DNA of 64,000 bases, from assembly GCF_958405895.1 (NCBI RefSeq), contig NZ_CATZAR010000001.1; one strand, 5' to 3'. The notes under the pieces are model-generated. The model saw only the letters and a program-made list of their open reading frames with translations, did not search any database and was not told the origin of the DNA. Position numbers and translations under genes: made by a program. This document shows, piece by piece, positions 1 through 8,474 of the stretch (positions are counted from its first letter, which is position 1; every line of letters begins with the position of its first letter). This stretch comes from Ralstonia thomasii. Lineage in GTDB: Bacteria; Pseudomonadota; Gammaproteobacteria; Burkholderiales; Burkholderiaceae.

Positions 1-2917
1 ACATGCCCTGCTCGCGCAGACTGCGGATCGTGCTGACCAGCACCACGCCGTTGAGCACGGCGATGCCCCATAGCGCCACAAAGCCGACCGATGCCGGCAC
101 GGAGAGGTATTCACCCGTGACGAACAGGCCGATGATCCCGCCCACCGAGGCGAACGGCAGCACCAGAATGATCAGCGTGGCATAGCGCACGGAGTTGAAC
201 AGCAGGAAGAGCAGGAAGAAGATGGCCGCCACCGTGATCGGCACGATCACCTTCAGGTGGCCCATGGCGCGTTCCATGTTCTGGAACTGACCGCCCCACT
301 CCAGGTAATAGCCCTCGGGCAGCTTGACCTTCTGCGCGACAGCCGCCTGCAGCTCGGCCACGAAGCCGCCCAAGTCGCGGTCGCGCACATTCACGCCCAC
401 CACCACGCGGCGCTTGCCCAGCTCACGGCTGATCTGCGCGGGGCCGTCGGTCACATCGATGCGGGCGATGCTCTCCAGCGGCACCTGTGCGCCATTGGGG
501 GCGGCCACGATCAGGTTGCGGATGGCCTCTACGCTGCCGCGATACGCGTCCGGCAGACGCACCACCGCGCTGAAGCGGCGCTCGCCTTCGAAGATTTCCG
601 TGGCTTCCTTGCCGCCGATGGCGGTCTCGATCACGTTGTGCACGTCGGCGGCGTTCAGGCCGTGACGCGCAATGGCCTGGCGGTCGATCGCGATCTGCAG
701 ATACTGCTGGCCGGTGATCCGCTCCACGCGCATGTCCTGCGCACCCTGGATGCCCTGCGCGACCTTGGCGATCGCCTCGGCCTTCTCGCGCAGCGTGTTC
801 AGGTCATCGCCAAACACCTTGATGGCCACATCGGAACGCACGCCGGTCACCATCTCGTCCACGCGATCGGAAATCGGCTGTGCCATGACGATCTGCACGC
901 CGGGTAGCACCTGCAGCGCCTTGCGCATCGCCTCGGCAATGTCGTCCTGGTTCCAGCCCTTGGGCCATTCATTGCGCGGCTTGAGTGAGACGATCGGCGT
1001 CGATTCGTTCTGGCCCTGCGGGTCGGCCGGAGACTCGCCGCGGCCCACGCCCGAGACGGCCGACTTCACGCCCGGCACTTGCATCACCAGGCGCATGGCT
1101 TCCATCTCCATGCGGATCGACTCTTCCAGCGAGATGTTCGGCGCGCGGTTGATGCCGGGCACCACCGAGCCTTCCCTCATCTCCGGAATGAACGCGGTGC
1201 CCAGGAACGGCATCAGGGCACCGGTGGCCAGAAACACCGCCACCGCCACGATCACGGTCTTGCGGCCGTTGTTCAGACTCAGTTCCAGCAAGCGCAGATA
1301 CGGCTTCTTCATCTTGCGGATCAGCCACGTGTCATGGGCGTCGTGCTCGGCGTGGGGGTCGTCGCTGTGTTGGCCTTCCACGTGCTTGTGCACCTTGGGC
1401 TTGAGCAGATACGACGACAACACCGGCGTCAGCGTGAGCGACAGCACCAGCGAGAAGAACAGCGCAATGGCAATCGTGAACGCCAGCGGCGCGAACATCT
1501 TGCCTTCCATGCCCTCCAGCGTCATCAGCGGCAGGAACACCAGGATGATGATGCCCACGCCAAAGATCACGGGCGTCGCCACCTCCGTCACGGCATGGAG
1601 GATGACGCGCGCGCGACTCTCGTTCGGGTCGCGCGGCTTGGCGAGGTGCGCGAACGCGTTTTCCACCACCACCACGGAGCCGTCGACCATCAAGCCGATG
1701 GCGATCGCCAACCCGCCGAGTGACATCAAATTGGCCGAAATGCCGAGCTTGTTCATCGCCATGAACGTGAGCAACGGCGTGAGGATCAGCGTGCCGACCA
1801 CGATGAGCGATGAACGGATGTCGCCCAGGAACAGCAGCAGCACGATCACCACCAGCACCACACCTTCGGCCAGCACCTTGATGACGGTCTTCAGGGCCGA
1901 ATCCACCAGCTCCGAGCGCTCGTAGTACGGCACGATCTTCAGGCCGTCGGGCAGCATGCCGTCGTTGTTGATGGCCTTCACGCGATCCTGGATGCGGGCG
2001 ACCACTTCCTTCGCGTTGCCGCCGCGCATCATCATCACGACACCGCCGACGGATTCCGTCACACCGTTCTTGACCACCGCCCCCGCACGCACCGCCGTGC
2101 CGATCTTCACATCGGCCACGTCGCGAATCGTGAGTGGTGTGCCGTTGACCTCCTTGAGCACGATGGCGCCAATGTCGTTGGTGTCGCGCACCAAACCCAC
2201 GCCGCGGATCAGGTACTGCTCCGCAAAGTGCGGCAGCACCCCGCCGCCCGAGTTGGCGTTGTTGGCGGCCAGCGCCTCGAACACCTGCTTGACGGTCACG
2301 TTGTGGTGGCGCAGGCGCTCCGGGTTGACGAGCACCTGGTACTGCTTCTCGTAACCGCCCTGCGAGTTGATCTCGGCCACGCCCGGAATGGAGCGCAGCA
2401 GCGGCCGCACCACCCAGTCCTGCGCAATGCCGCGCTGGGTGAGTTCCTCGACCGAGAGTTCCTTGTCGCCGTCATCCGGTTTGTCGAGCGTGTACTGATA
2501 CACCTCCCCCAGGCCCGTGGATACGGGACCAAGCACTGGCGTCACGCCTGCGGGCATGCGCGACTGCACCTCGATCAACCGCTCCATCACAAGCTGGCGC
2601 GCAAAGTACACATCGGTCTCATCGGTGAAGACGAGTGTGATGAGCGACAGGCCCGGCTTGTTGAGCGAGCGCATCTCTGTCAGCGCCGGCAGACCCGTCA
2701 TCGCCATTTCGACCGGCACAGTCACAAAGCGCTCGACCTCTTCCGGCGAGCGCCCCGGCGCTTCCGTAGCGATCTGCACCTGCACATTGGTCACGTCCGG
2801 AAACGCGTCAAGCGACAGCTTGCGTGCGGCGTCAAACCCGAAGAACAGCAGCACGGCGGCGATCACCGCCACTACGAGCCGTTGCTTGAGCGCGCCGCGA
2901 ATCAATGCGTCGATCAT
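1..2917 (-). CDS. Heavy-metal efflux RND pump, CzcA/CusA family (partial, C-terminus beyond window)
   Basis: Inner-membrane proton-driven pump of a tripartite metal exporter. The reading frame starts at an ATG at 2917, overlaps the adaptor stop codon by 4 bp (ATGA), and stays open to base 1, giving about 972 residues of a protein usually near 1,030-1,070. The N-terminus (MIDALIRGALKQR then a hydrophobic helix) is typical of HME-RND pumps. The TM4 region reads AIAIGLMVDGSVVVVEN; CzcA proper has DFGxxVDG there, so metal specificity is probably not classic Co/Zn/Cd and cannot be assigned. Between about 1335 and 1400 the cytoplasmic loop contains six histidines plus several Asp/Glu, a likely metal-binding insertion. 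Last gene of a four-gene minus-strand operon. Confidence 0.95.
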   Translation of the reverse strand, partial: MIDALIRGALKQRLVVAVIAAVLLFFGFDAARKLSLDAFPDVTNVQVQIATEAPGRSPEEVERFVTVPVEMAMTGLPALTEMRSLNKPGLSLITLVFTDETDVYFARQLVMERLIEVQSRMPAGVTPVLGPVSTGLGEVYQYTLDKPDDGDKELSVEELTQRGIAQDWVVRPLLRSIPGVAEINSQGGYEKQYQVLVNPERLRHHNVTVKQVFEALAANNANSGGGVLPHFAEQYLIRGVGLVRDTNDIGAIVLKEVNGTPLTIRDVADVKIGTAVRAGAVVKNGVTESVGGVVMMMRGGNAKEVVARIQDRVKAINNDGMLPDGLKIVPYYERSELVDSALKTVIKVLAEGVVLVVIVLLLFLGDIRSSLIVVGTLILTPLLTFMAMNKLGISANLMSLGGLAIAIGLMVDGSVVVVENAFAHLAKPRDPNESRARVILHAVTEVATPVIFGVGIIILVFLPLMTLEGMEGKMFAPLAFTIAIALFFSLVLSLTLTPVLSSYLLKPKVHKHVEGQHSDDPHAEHDAHDTWLIRKMKKPYLRLLELSLNNGRKTVIVAVAVFLATGALMPFLGTAFIPEMREGSVVPGINRAPNISLEESIRMEMEAMRLVMQVPGVKSAVSGVGRGESPADPQGQNESTPIVSLKPRNEWPKGWNQDDIAEAMRKALQVLPGVQIVMAQPISDRVDEMVTGVRSDVAIKVFGDDLNTLREKAEAIAKVAQGIQGAQDMRVERITGQQYLQIAIDRQAIARHGLNAADVHNVIETAIGGKEATEIFEGERRFSAVVRLPDAYRGSVEAIRNLIVAAPNGAQVPLESIARIDVTDGPAQISRELGKRRVVVGVNVRDRDLGGFVAELQAAVAQKVKLPEGYYLEWGGQFQNMERAMGHLKVIVPITVAAIFFLLFLLFNSVRYATLIILVLPFASVGGIIGLFVTGEYLSVPASVGFVALWGIAVLNGVVLVSTIRSLREQGM

Positions 2918-4134
2918 GCGCCCTCCATCTCGGCGCGCTTGCGCTCGTTGTTCAGATGGAAGCCGCCTTCAACGACGATCGGCTGCCCGGCCTGCACGCC
3001 GGAGACGACCGGGCGCACCCCGTTCGATTCGTCGCCGAGCTTGACCGGCGTGAGCTGGTAGTTCGTGTCGCTGGCACGCACGAACACGTAGTCGCGGTTG
3101 TCTTCACGGACCACGGCGGACGTCGGCACCACCACGCGTTCTTCCGGGCGCGACTGGATGATCAGCGTGGCCAGCATCGACGGTTTGAGCGTGCGCTCCA
3201 CGTTGTCCACTTCGGTGCGCACCGTGACCGTACGCGTCTGCGGGTCGACAATGTCCGACACCCAGATCAGCTTGCCGACAATGCGGTCGCCCGCGCCGGT
3301 ATCGATCTCCACGGCCTGGCCGGCGCGCACGCCGGCGGCGGCGTTCTCTGGCACTTCGCCCACCACCCACACGCGCGACAGATCGGCCACGGTAAATAGC
3401 TCGTCGGCCGGCTGCACGACCTGACCGCGCGTCACCTTGCGCTCCACCACCGTGCCGCTGATGCTTGCCACCACGGGCGAGATCGACGACATGCCATCCG
3501 TGCGCTTCTTCGCCAGCGTGCCGGGCGACACGCCCATCACGCGCAGTTGGTCGACGGCCGCGCGCACTTCGGCATCGGCCATCGCCAGTTCGCTCTGCCG
3601 CTTCTGCAACTCGGCTGAGCCGATCACGTCGGCAGCCAGGAGCAGCTTCGCGCGTTCCAGCGCGCGGGCCTGCAAGTCACGCTGCGCGGCGGCCTTCTGG
3701 TAGGCGAGCTGCGCGGCGCCAAGCTCCGTGCTGTGCAGTCGCGCCAGGATGTCGCCTGCCTTCACGCTCTGCCCCGGCGTGGCGAGCAGCTCCGTCACAC
3801 GGCCCGTGACAGTGGCACCGATACGCGCAACGCGCTGTTCGTCAAACGCAATCTGCCCGGGCACGCGCAAGTGCTCGGCAATCGGTTGCTTGCCCACGGG
3901 CGCCACTTTCAGGCGCTGCAACAGCGTGGGCTGTGCAACCACCAGGTTGGGGGCGACGGCCTGCTGTGCGGCCTTGGTGTCGTTGGCGGCGTCTTTGCCG
4001 CAGGCGCCCAGCAACAGCATCGCCGCCAGGGCAACACCGGCCAGCCGGATCGAAGAAGAGAAAGAAGAAGGTGCGGTCATGGTCTGGCTGGATTCGTAAG
4101 TTCGTGAGGCAACACGGCGACTCGGGCGTGTCAT
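2914..4134 (-). CDS. RND efflux periplasmic adaptor subunit (CzcB/CusB-like)
   Basis: Membrane-fusion protein bridging the inner-membrane pump and the outer-membrane channel. It has a lipoprotein-type signal (LLLGACG, residues about 40-46), a barrel-sandwich region (VTGRVTELLATPGQSVKAGDILARL), a coiled-coil hairpin (residues about 130-190) and beta-barrel/membrane-proximal domains. I chose the start at 4134 because GGAGG lies 5 nt upstream and the ATG overlaps the TolC-like gene stop (ATGA). An internal Met at 4080 would give a more conventional signal peptide but has no ribosome site. The 3' end overlaps the pump start, so the three efflux genes appear translationally coupled. Confidence 0.92.
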   Translation of the reverse strand: MTRPSRRVASRTYESSQTMTAPSSFSSSIRLAGVALAAMLLLGACGKDAANDTKAAQQAVAPNLVVAQPTLLQRLKVAPVGKQPIAEHLRVPGQIAFDEQRVARIGATVTGRVTELLATPGQSVKAGDILARLHSTELGAAQLAYQKAAAQRDLQARALERAKLLLAADVIGSAELQKRQSELAMADAEVRAAVDQLRVMGVSPGTLAKKRTDGMSSISPVVASISGTVVERKVTRGQVVQPADELFTVADLSRVWVVGEVPENAAAGVRAGQAVEIDTGAGDRIVGKLIWVSDIVDPQTRTVTVRTEVDNVERTLKPSMLATLIIQSRPEERVVVPTSAVVREDNRDYVFVRASDTNYQLTPVKLGDESNGVRPVVSGVQAGQPIVVEGGFHLNNERKRAEMEGA

Positions 4135-5477
4135 TGGGCCTCCGGGCGCAGGCGGTCGAGTTCGACGGCAGCCGTGCGCAGGTCCGCGCGTGCGGCAATC
4201 AGGTCGTTACGTGCTTGGCGAAAAACGCGCTGGGCATCGAGGTAATCGAGAATCCCGCGCTCGCCGTGGCGGTATGCGGCTTCGGCCACGCGCAGCGCCG
4301 ATTCGGCCTGCTTGATGACGCCGGATTCCAGCGCGCTGACTTGCGACTCCGCAATCTCGTATTGGCGATAGGCCGATTCCACCGCTTGGCGCATGCGCAG
4401 TTCGCGGTCGCGCAACAGGGCGCGGGCACGTTCGCGGGCGGCCACGGCTTCACCAACGGGACCATCACGGCGGTCGAACAGCGGAATCGACATCACTAGG
4501 CCCACGCGGCTGTCTTGCAGATCGGGCTGGCGATCAACCGACCCTCGCAGCGCGAGCGACGGCCAACGCTGGCTGCGCTCGTGCGTCAGCCGGGCTTCGG
4601 CCTCGCGCACGGCGGCGCGGTCGGCTTCCAACTCCGGATGCGTGGCGAGGACCGTACTGACCAGATCTGCCAGAGGCGGCAGATGCGCCACGGAGGGCGT
4701 TTCCGCACCGGCATCGACATCGAACGTCTGCGGCAGATCGGCGCCAATGGCGCGGCGCAACTCAGCCAGCGCCTGCTGCACGCGCAGTGCAGCGGCCTGC
4801 TCGTTGCGCTGCGCATTGAGCAACTCTGCGTCGCCACGAATGAGTTCGTAACGCGGGGCTTCACCGGTTTCCACCCGCACGGCCACGCCACGGCGGATCT
4901 GCTCGACGAGCGTCACGTCTTCGCGCGCGTTGCGCTGCTCGGCCTCGCGGCGCACCACGTCGTAAAAACGCAGCTTGAGATCGGCCTCTACGTCGCGTGC
5001 CTGCGATCGGGCGGTGGCTTGCGACGCTTCGTACGCGGCGTCGGCGGCTTGCGTACGGGCGGCGCGCTGCCACGGCAAATCGAGCTTTTGCGTGATCGAC
5101 ACGCTATTGGTGCGGCCTTCCGCCGCACCCGACATGCGAGCACGCTGGCGGCCGGCCATGGCTTCTACCTCGGGGTTGGGCCAGGCGCGCGCGGTGGCGA
5201 TGCCCGCCTGCGCCGCCTGCACCTGCGCCTGTGAAGCGGCGAGTGCCGGGTGGTTGGCGCGGGCCAGCTCAAGTAGCTGCTGCAAGGTGTAGCGGGGCTG
5301 CGCGGGCGCCTCATGAGCCCGGGCGGTGGAAGTCTGTGCGCCACGTTGCGAAGGTGCCGAGGGTGCGGCGTTGGCGTGGACGGCAATTGCAGCCAGCACT
5401 GCGGAAAGAACAGCACGTCGCGACACGCGCGCACCCGCTGCGGGGCGCGGGGTGGCCGCATCCTGATTGGACAACAT
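4131..5477 (-). CDS. TolC-family outer-membrane channel of the metal efflux system (CzcC-like)
   Basis: Outer-membrane efflux protein of 448 residues with two OEP repeats dominated by long helices (repeated LELARANHPALAASQAQVQAAQAG-type pattern) and an N-terminal export signal (RRAVLSAVLAAIAVHANA). The second repeat has the usual REAEARLTHERSQRWPSLALRG signature. It follows a small exported protein gene and overlaps the adaptor by 4 bp. Family and context are clear; the metal is not. Confidence 0.92.
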   Translation of the reverse strand: MLSNQDAATPRPAAGARVSRRAVLSAVLAAIAVHANAAPSAPSQRGAQTSTARAHEAPAQPRYTLQQLLELARANHPALAASQAQVQAAQAGIATARAWPNPEVEAMAGRQRARMSGAAEGRTNSVSITQKLDLPWQRAARTQAADAAYEASQATARSQARDVEADLKLRFYDVVRREAEQRNAREDVTLVEQIRRGVAVRVETGEAPRYELIRGDAELLNAQRNEQAAALRVQQALAELRRAIGADLPQTFDVDAGAETPSVAHLPPLADLVSTVLATHPELEADRAAVREAEARLTHERSQRWPSLALRGSVDRQPDLQDSRVGLVMSIPLFDRRDGPVGEAVAARERARALLRDRELRMRQAVESAYRQYEIAESQVSALESGVIKQAESALRVAEAAYRHGERGILDYLDAQRVFRQARNDLIAARADLRTAAVELDRLRPEAQ

Positions 5478-5570
5478 CCGAAATCATCCTGAAAAAGAAG
5501 AACAGGCAAGCGCGAACGCCCAGCCGGTCAACGGGCCGGTTGGCGCAGCACTAGCAACTCAAGGGGATGG

Positions 5571-5590
5571 TTTCCGGCGAAAGCCGGAGA
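5571..5590 (-). promoter_or_regulatory. GNRA-loop hairpin between the small exported protein gene and the TolC-like gene
   Basis: TCCGGC-GAAA-GCCGGA (5573-5588) forms a six-pair stem closed by a GAAA loop on the plus strand and TTTC on the transcribed strand. It lies just after the stop codon of the upstream operon gene. No U-run follows, so it looks more like an attenuating or RNA-stabilising element than a full terminator. Confidence 0.4.
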
Positions 5591-6118
5591 TCAGGCGCGT
5601 GCGGGAGGACGCAGCATGGGGGCCGGCGTGGGGCCAGCCTGGAACGGGGGAAGACAGACACGGACGCGCGCGACACGCAAGCCGGGCGTCAACACCATAG
5701 GAGGCGGCGGGAGCCAGAGTTCCGGCGCGTCGCTGGGGTGGTCGGGGGCGGCGGCGCTGGTCGTAGGCGCATCGGGTGCATCGGATGCGTGCGCAACCCA
5801 ATGTTCAACGCTGAAGCACTGGCCGGGCTGCTTGACCGCCTTGCCGAGCGCGACCTTGATGGCGCGCTCGAAACCCTTGCTAGGCTTGGCAACGGGCGGA
5901 GCATCGCCGGGCATGTCGTCGACCACGGCTTCGATTGCTTCCAGCGCGTCATCGGCGGCTTGGCCATCGGGGAAATGCGTGGCCGAGAACACCGAAACGG
6001 TGAACAACAAGCACCAGATCGTGACGATCCACCGTACGCCCCGCGCGCGCGACAGCGCGCCCCGCGCGGTCGCGCGAGACAACGTCGGCAAGGCGGAGGA
6101 AAGATTCGTCACAAACAT
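5591..6118 (-). CDS. Hypothetical exported protein at the head of the RND operon (CzcI-like position)
   Basis: A 175-residue protein not recognised by sequence. It has one hydrophobic segment near residues 29-45 (RWIVTIWCLLFTVSVFSA), then an acidic stretch (ADDALEAIEAVVDD), a conserved-looking FSVEHWVAHASDAPD segment and a proline-rich C-terminus. Small periplasmic proteins such as CzcI often precede czcCBA-type genes and modulate their expression. The role here is inferred from position only. Start is the first ATG before the hydrophobic segment; the ribosome site is weak. Confidence 0.6.
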   Translation of the reverse strand: MFVTNLSSALPTLSRATARGALSRARGVRWIVTIWCLLFTVSVFSATHFPDGQAADDALEAIEAVVDDMPGDAPPVAKPSKGFERAIKVALGKAVKQPGQCFSVEHWVAHASDAPDAPTTSAAAPDHPSDAPELWLPPPPMVLTPGLRVARVRVCLPPFQAGPTPAPMLRPPARA

Positions 6119-6182
6119 GGGCCCGGAATACTATCGGAAAAATGCTGCATCTGCACACAACGTCTGGCAGATCGCGCGGATG

Positions 6183-6584
6183 TCAATCGGAATCGACCTG
6201 CGTTTTGCGGACCCGTTCCATTTCAGGCCAATGTGCGCGCACCCAGTCGTCCAGGCCGACGAGCGTGCGGTTGAGCGATTCGCCGAGCGGACTCAGACGA
6301 TATTCGACGTGCGGCGGGACGCTGTCGTAGATGGTGCGCAGGATGAGGCCGTTGGCTTCCAGCTCGCGCAGCGTCTGCGTAAGCATTTTCTGCGAGATGC
6401 CGTCGCCCACGCGGCGCAGGAGTTCGTTGTTGCGCACGGGGCCGTTTTCCAGCGCCGGAAAGATGCGCAGCGCCCATTTGCCGGCGATCAGCTCGAGTGC
6501 GCGCATGGACGGGCAGGCGTCCACGGTGCCTTCAGGGAAATTTTTCGGCGTTGATGATGAGGACGGAGCCATGCTGTCGGCCAT
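6183..6584 (-). CDS. HxlR-family winged-helix transcriptional regulator
   Basis: A 133-residue DNA-binding protein. It shows the HxlR hallmarks: CPSMRALELIAGKWALRIFPAL (helix after the conserved Cys), a central winged helix (GISQKMLTQTLRELEANGLILRTIY) and VEYRLSPLGESL near the end. The open frame extends upstream to a TTG, but GGAGG sits 5 nt before the ATG at 6584 and the upstream residues look non-coding. HxlR proteins commonly sense aldehydes, quinones or redox state and control an adjacent gene. The partner here is uncertain, perhaps the dehydrogenase immediately upstream on the same strand. Confidence 0.9.
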   Translation of the reverse strand: MADSMAPSSSSTPKNFPEGTVDACPSMRALELIAGKWALRIFPALENGPVRNNELLRRVGDGISQKMLTQTLRELEANGLILRTIYDSVPPHVEYRLSPLGESLNRTLVGLDDWVRAHWPEMERVRKTQVDSD

Positions 6585-6752
6585 GGGGCCTCCGGAACAC
6601 GATTGGGATACATGTGACCGTACCGCCAATCGTGCCGCCCTGTAACGCGCCTCGTCAGTCGAGTTGGCCCTGGCAGACGTACTTGGTGTGGAGGTAATCG
6701 TCCACGCAGGAGCCGCACTCCTCGTCCGCGTGATCGATCCAGTCAATGAAGA

Positions 6753-7841
6753 TCAGTGAGCAGCAACGCGCGCGGCAATCGCCTCGCCCACCTGCGTGGT
6801 ATTGGCGGTGCCGCCCAGGTCAGGCGTGCGCGGGCCGTCCTTGAGCACCGCTTCGATGGCCGCGACGATGGTGTCGTGCGCCGCCCGCCCCGCGCCCTGC
6901 CCTTGCGTCAGGAAATCCAGCATCAAGGCGCCTGACCAGATCATCGCGATCGGGTTGGCGATGTTCTTCCCGTAGATGTCCGGCGCCGAGCCGTGCACGG
7001 GCTCGAACAGCGACGGGAACGTGCGATCGGGGTTCAGGTTGGCGGAAGGCGCCAGGCCGATCGTGCCGGTGGTGGCGGGGCCAAGATCGGAAAGGATGTC
7101 GCCGAACAGGTTGGTGGCGGCCACCACATCGAAGCGATCCGGCTGCAGCACGAAGCGCGCGGTCAGGATGTCGATGTGCTGCTTGTCGAGCGTGACGCCC
7201 GGGTAGTTTTGCGCGACTTCCTCCGCGCACTTGTCCCACCACGGCATGCTGATGGCGATGCCGTTGCTCTTGGTGGCAAGCGTCACGTGTTTGCGCGGGC
7301 GGCTCTGTGCGAGGTCGAAGGCAAACTTCAGCAGGCGCTCTGCGCCCTTGCGCGAGTAGACCGATTCCTGGATCACGATCTCGCGGTCGGTGCCTTCGTA
7401 CATGATGCCGCCGAGCGATGTGTACTCGCCCTCGGTGTTCTCACGCACGACGTAGTAATCAATGTCGCCGGGCTTGCGATTGGCGAGCGGGCACGGCACG
7501 CCTTCAAACAGGCGCACGGGGCGCAAGTTGATGTATTGATCGAACTCGCGGCGGAACTTGAGCAGCGAGCCCCACAGCGAAACGTGATCGGGCACCGTGG
7601 CCGGCCAGCCGACCGCGCCAAAGAAAATCGCGTCCATGCCATTGAGCTGCGCCTTCCAGTCGTCGGGCATCATCTGGCCGTGCTGCTGGTAGTAGTCGCA
7701 GCTGGCCCAATCGATGGGGTGGCACTCAAGCTGCAAGCCAAAGCGCTTGGCCGCTGCCTGGATGACGCGTAGGCCTTCTGGCATCACCTCGCGGCCGATG
7801 CCGTCTCCTGGAATGATCGCGATGCGGAATGCGGGAATCAT
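6753..7841 (-). CDS. Tartrate dehydrogenase / D-malate-type decarboxylating dehydrogenase
   Basis: NAD-dependent cytoplasmic beta-decarboxylating dehydrogenase of the isocitrate/isopropylmalate family, 362 residues. Visible signatures are the N-terminal IAIIPGDGIGREV, the substrate-loop arginines (FRREFDQYINLRPVRLF), the YYVVRENTEGEY active-site segment, catalytic Lys in TKSNGI, metal Asp in LFGDILSDLGP, and the NAD-binding EPVHGSAPDIYGK. The PxxWxxxLKFRREFDQYINLRP wording resembles tartrate/D-malate enzymes (TtuC, DmlA) rather than LeuB. Good ribosome site (AAGGAA) before the ATG. Confidence 0.9.
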   Translation of the reverse strand: MIPAFRIAIIPGDGIGREVMPEGLRVIQAAAKRFGLQLECHPIDWASCDYYQQHGQMMPDDWKAQLNGMDAIFFGAVGWPATVPDHVSLWGSLLKFRREFDQYINLRPVRLFEGVPCPLANRKPGDIDYYVVRENTEGEYTSLGGIMYEGTDREIVIQESVYSRKGAERLLKFAFDLAQSRPRKHVTLATKSNGIAISMPWWDKCAEEVAQNYPGVTLDKQHIDILTARFVLQPDRFDVVAATNLFGDILSDLGPATTGTIGLAPSANLNPDRTFPSLFEPVHGSAPDIYGKNIANPIAMIWSGALMLDFLTQGQGAGRAAHDTIVAAIEAVLKDGPRTPDLGGTANTTQVGEAIAARVAAH

Positions 7842-8124
7842 GTCGTTCCTTTTGCTTCTCTGTTAGATGGAAACCGCCGCGGAATGGGCCGCCGTGCGGT
7901 CCCGCTCGTCAAGCCAGCCCGGGCGCAGTTCGGGCACCGAGTTGGCTGGTTGCTCGCAGTATGGATGATGCGGGCCACCACGATCAAAATCGGACGCCCA
8001 TACCCACGCCGCCCATGGTGGTTACCTTCAGGTGCGTACTTGTTCCCGCACCGCACCGTCCTTACTCTGGGTGCATCGCAACGCATCCGCTTGCCAGCCC
8101 GGCAGCGGACACCTCGGAGGTTCC

Positions 8125-8454
8125 ATGCTTCAAACCGCCTGGCTGTGGCTGCTGGCAGCCGGGGCTGTGGAGATCGCCATGGCGGTCTCGCTCAAATTTG
8201 CGCAGGGGTGGACGCGCCCGATCCCCAGCGTGCTCGGCATCGTGACGGCGCTTGCGAGCGTCTTCCTGCTCACGCATGCCATGCGCGGCCTGCCTGCCGG
8301 CACGGCCTACGCCATCTGGACGGGCATCGGCTCGGTGGGCGTGACGGTGCTGGGCATCGTGCTCTTTGGCGAGAGCATGCAGCCCGCGCGCCTGGCCTGC
8401 ATCGGGCTGGTGATTGCCGGCACCGTCGGCCTCAACTTCTTCAACGCAGCGTAA
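8125..8454 (+). CDS. sugE: Small multidrug resistance protein, Gdx/SugE guanidinium-exporter type
   Basis: Four-helix inner-membrane SMR protein of 109 residues. It has the WLLAAGAVEIAMAVSLK first helix with the conserved Glu, and GTAYAIWTGIGSVG plus GESMQPARL, which match SugE/Gdx rather than EmrE. Start ATG at 8125 is preceded by TCGGAGG. Gdx proteins export guanidinium by proton antiport. I looked for a guanidine riboswitch in 7842-8124 and did not find a convincing one. The 20-bp gap to the azoreductase suggests co-transcription. Confidence 0.9.
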   Translation: MLQTAWLWLLAAGAVEIAMAVSLKFAQGWTRPIPSVLGIVTALASVFLLTHAMRGLPAGTAYAIWTGIGSVGVTVLGIVLFGESMQPARLACIGLVIAGTVGLNFFNAA

Positions 8455-8474
8455 AACCGCATCAGGAGTCCACC

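Noticed and set aside
257..907. Long open frames opposite the RND pump, rich in His/Ala/Leu
   Set aside because: They are antisense shadows of a clearly coding gene; the composition mirrors complementary codons and no ribosome site is present.
7842..8124. Guanidine riboswitch upstream of the SugE/Gdx-type gene
   Set aside because: No match to the conserved features of the guanidine-I, -II or -III classes that I could recognise by eye.
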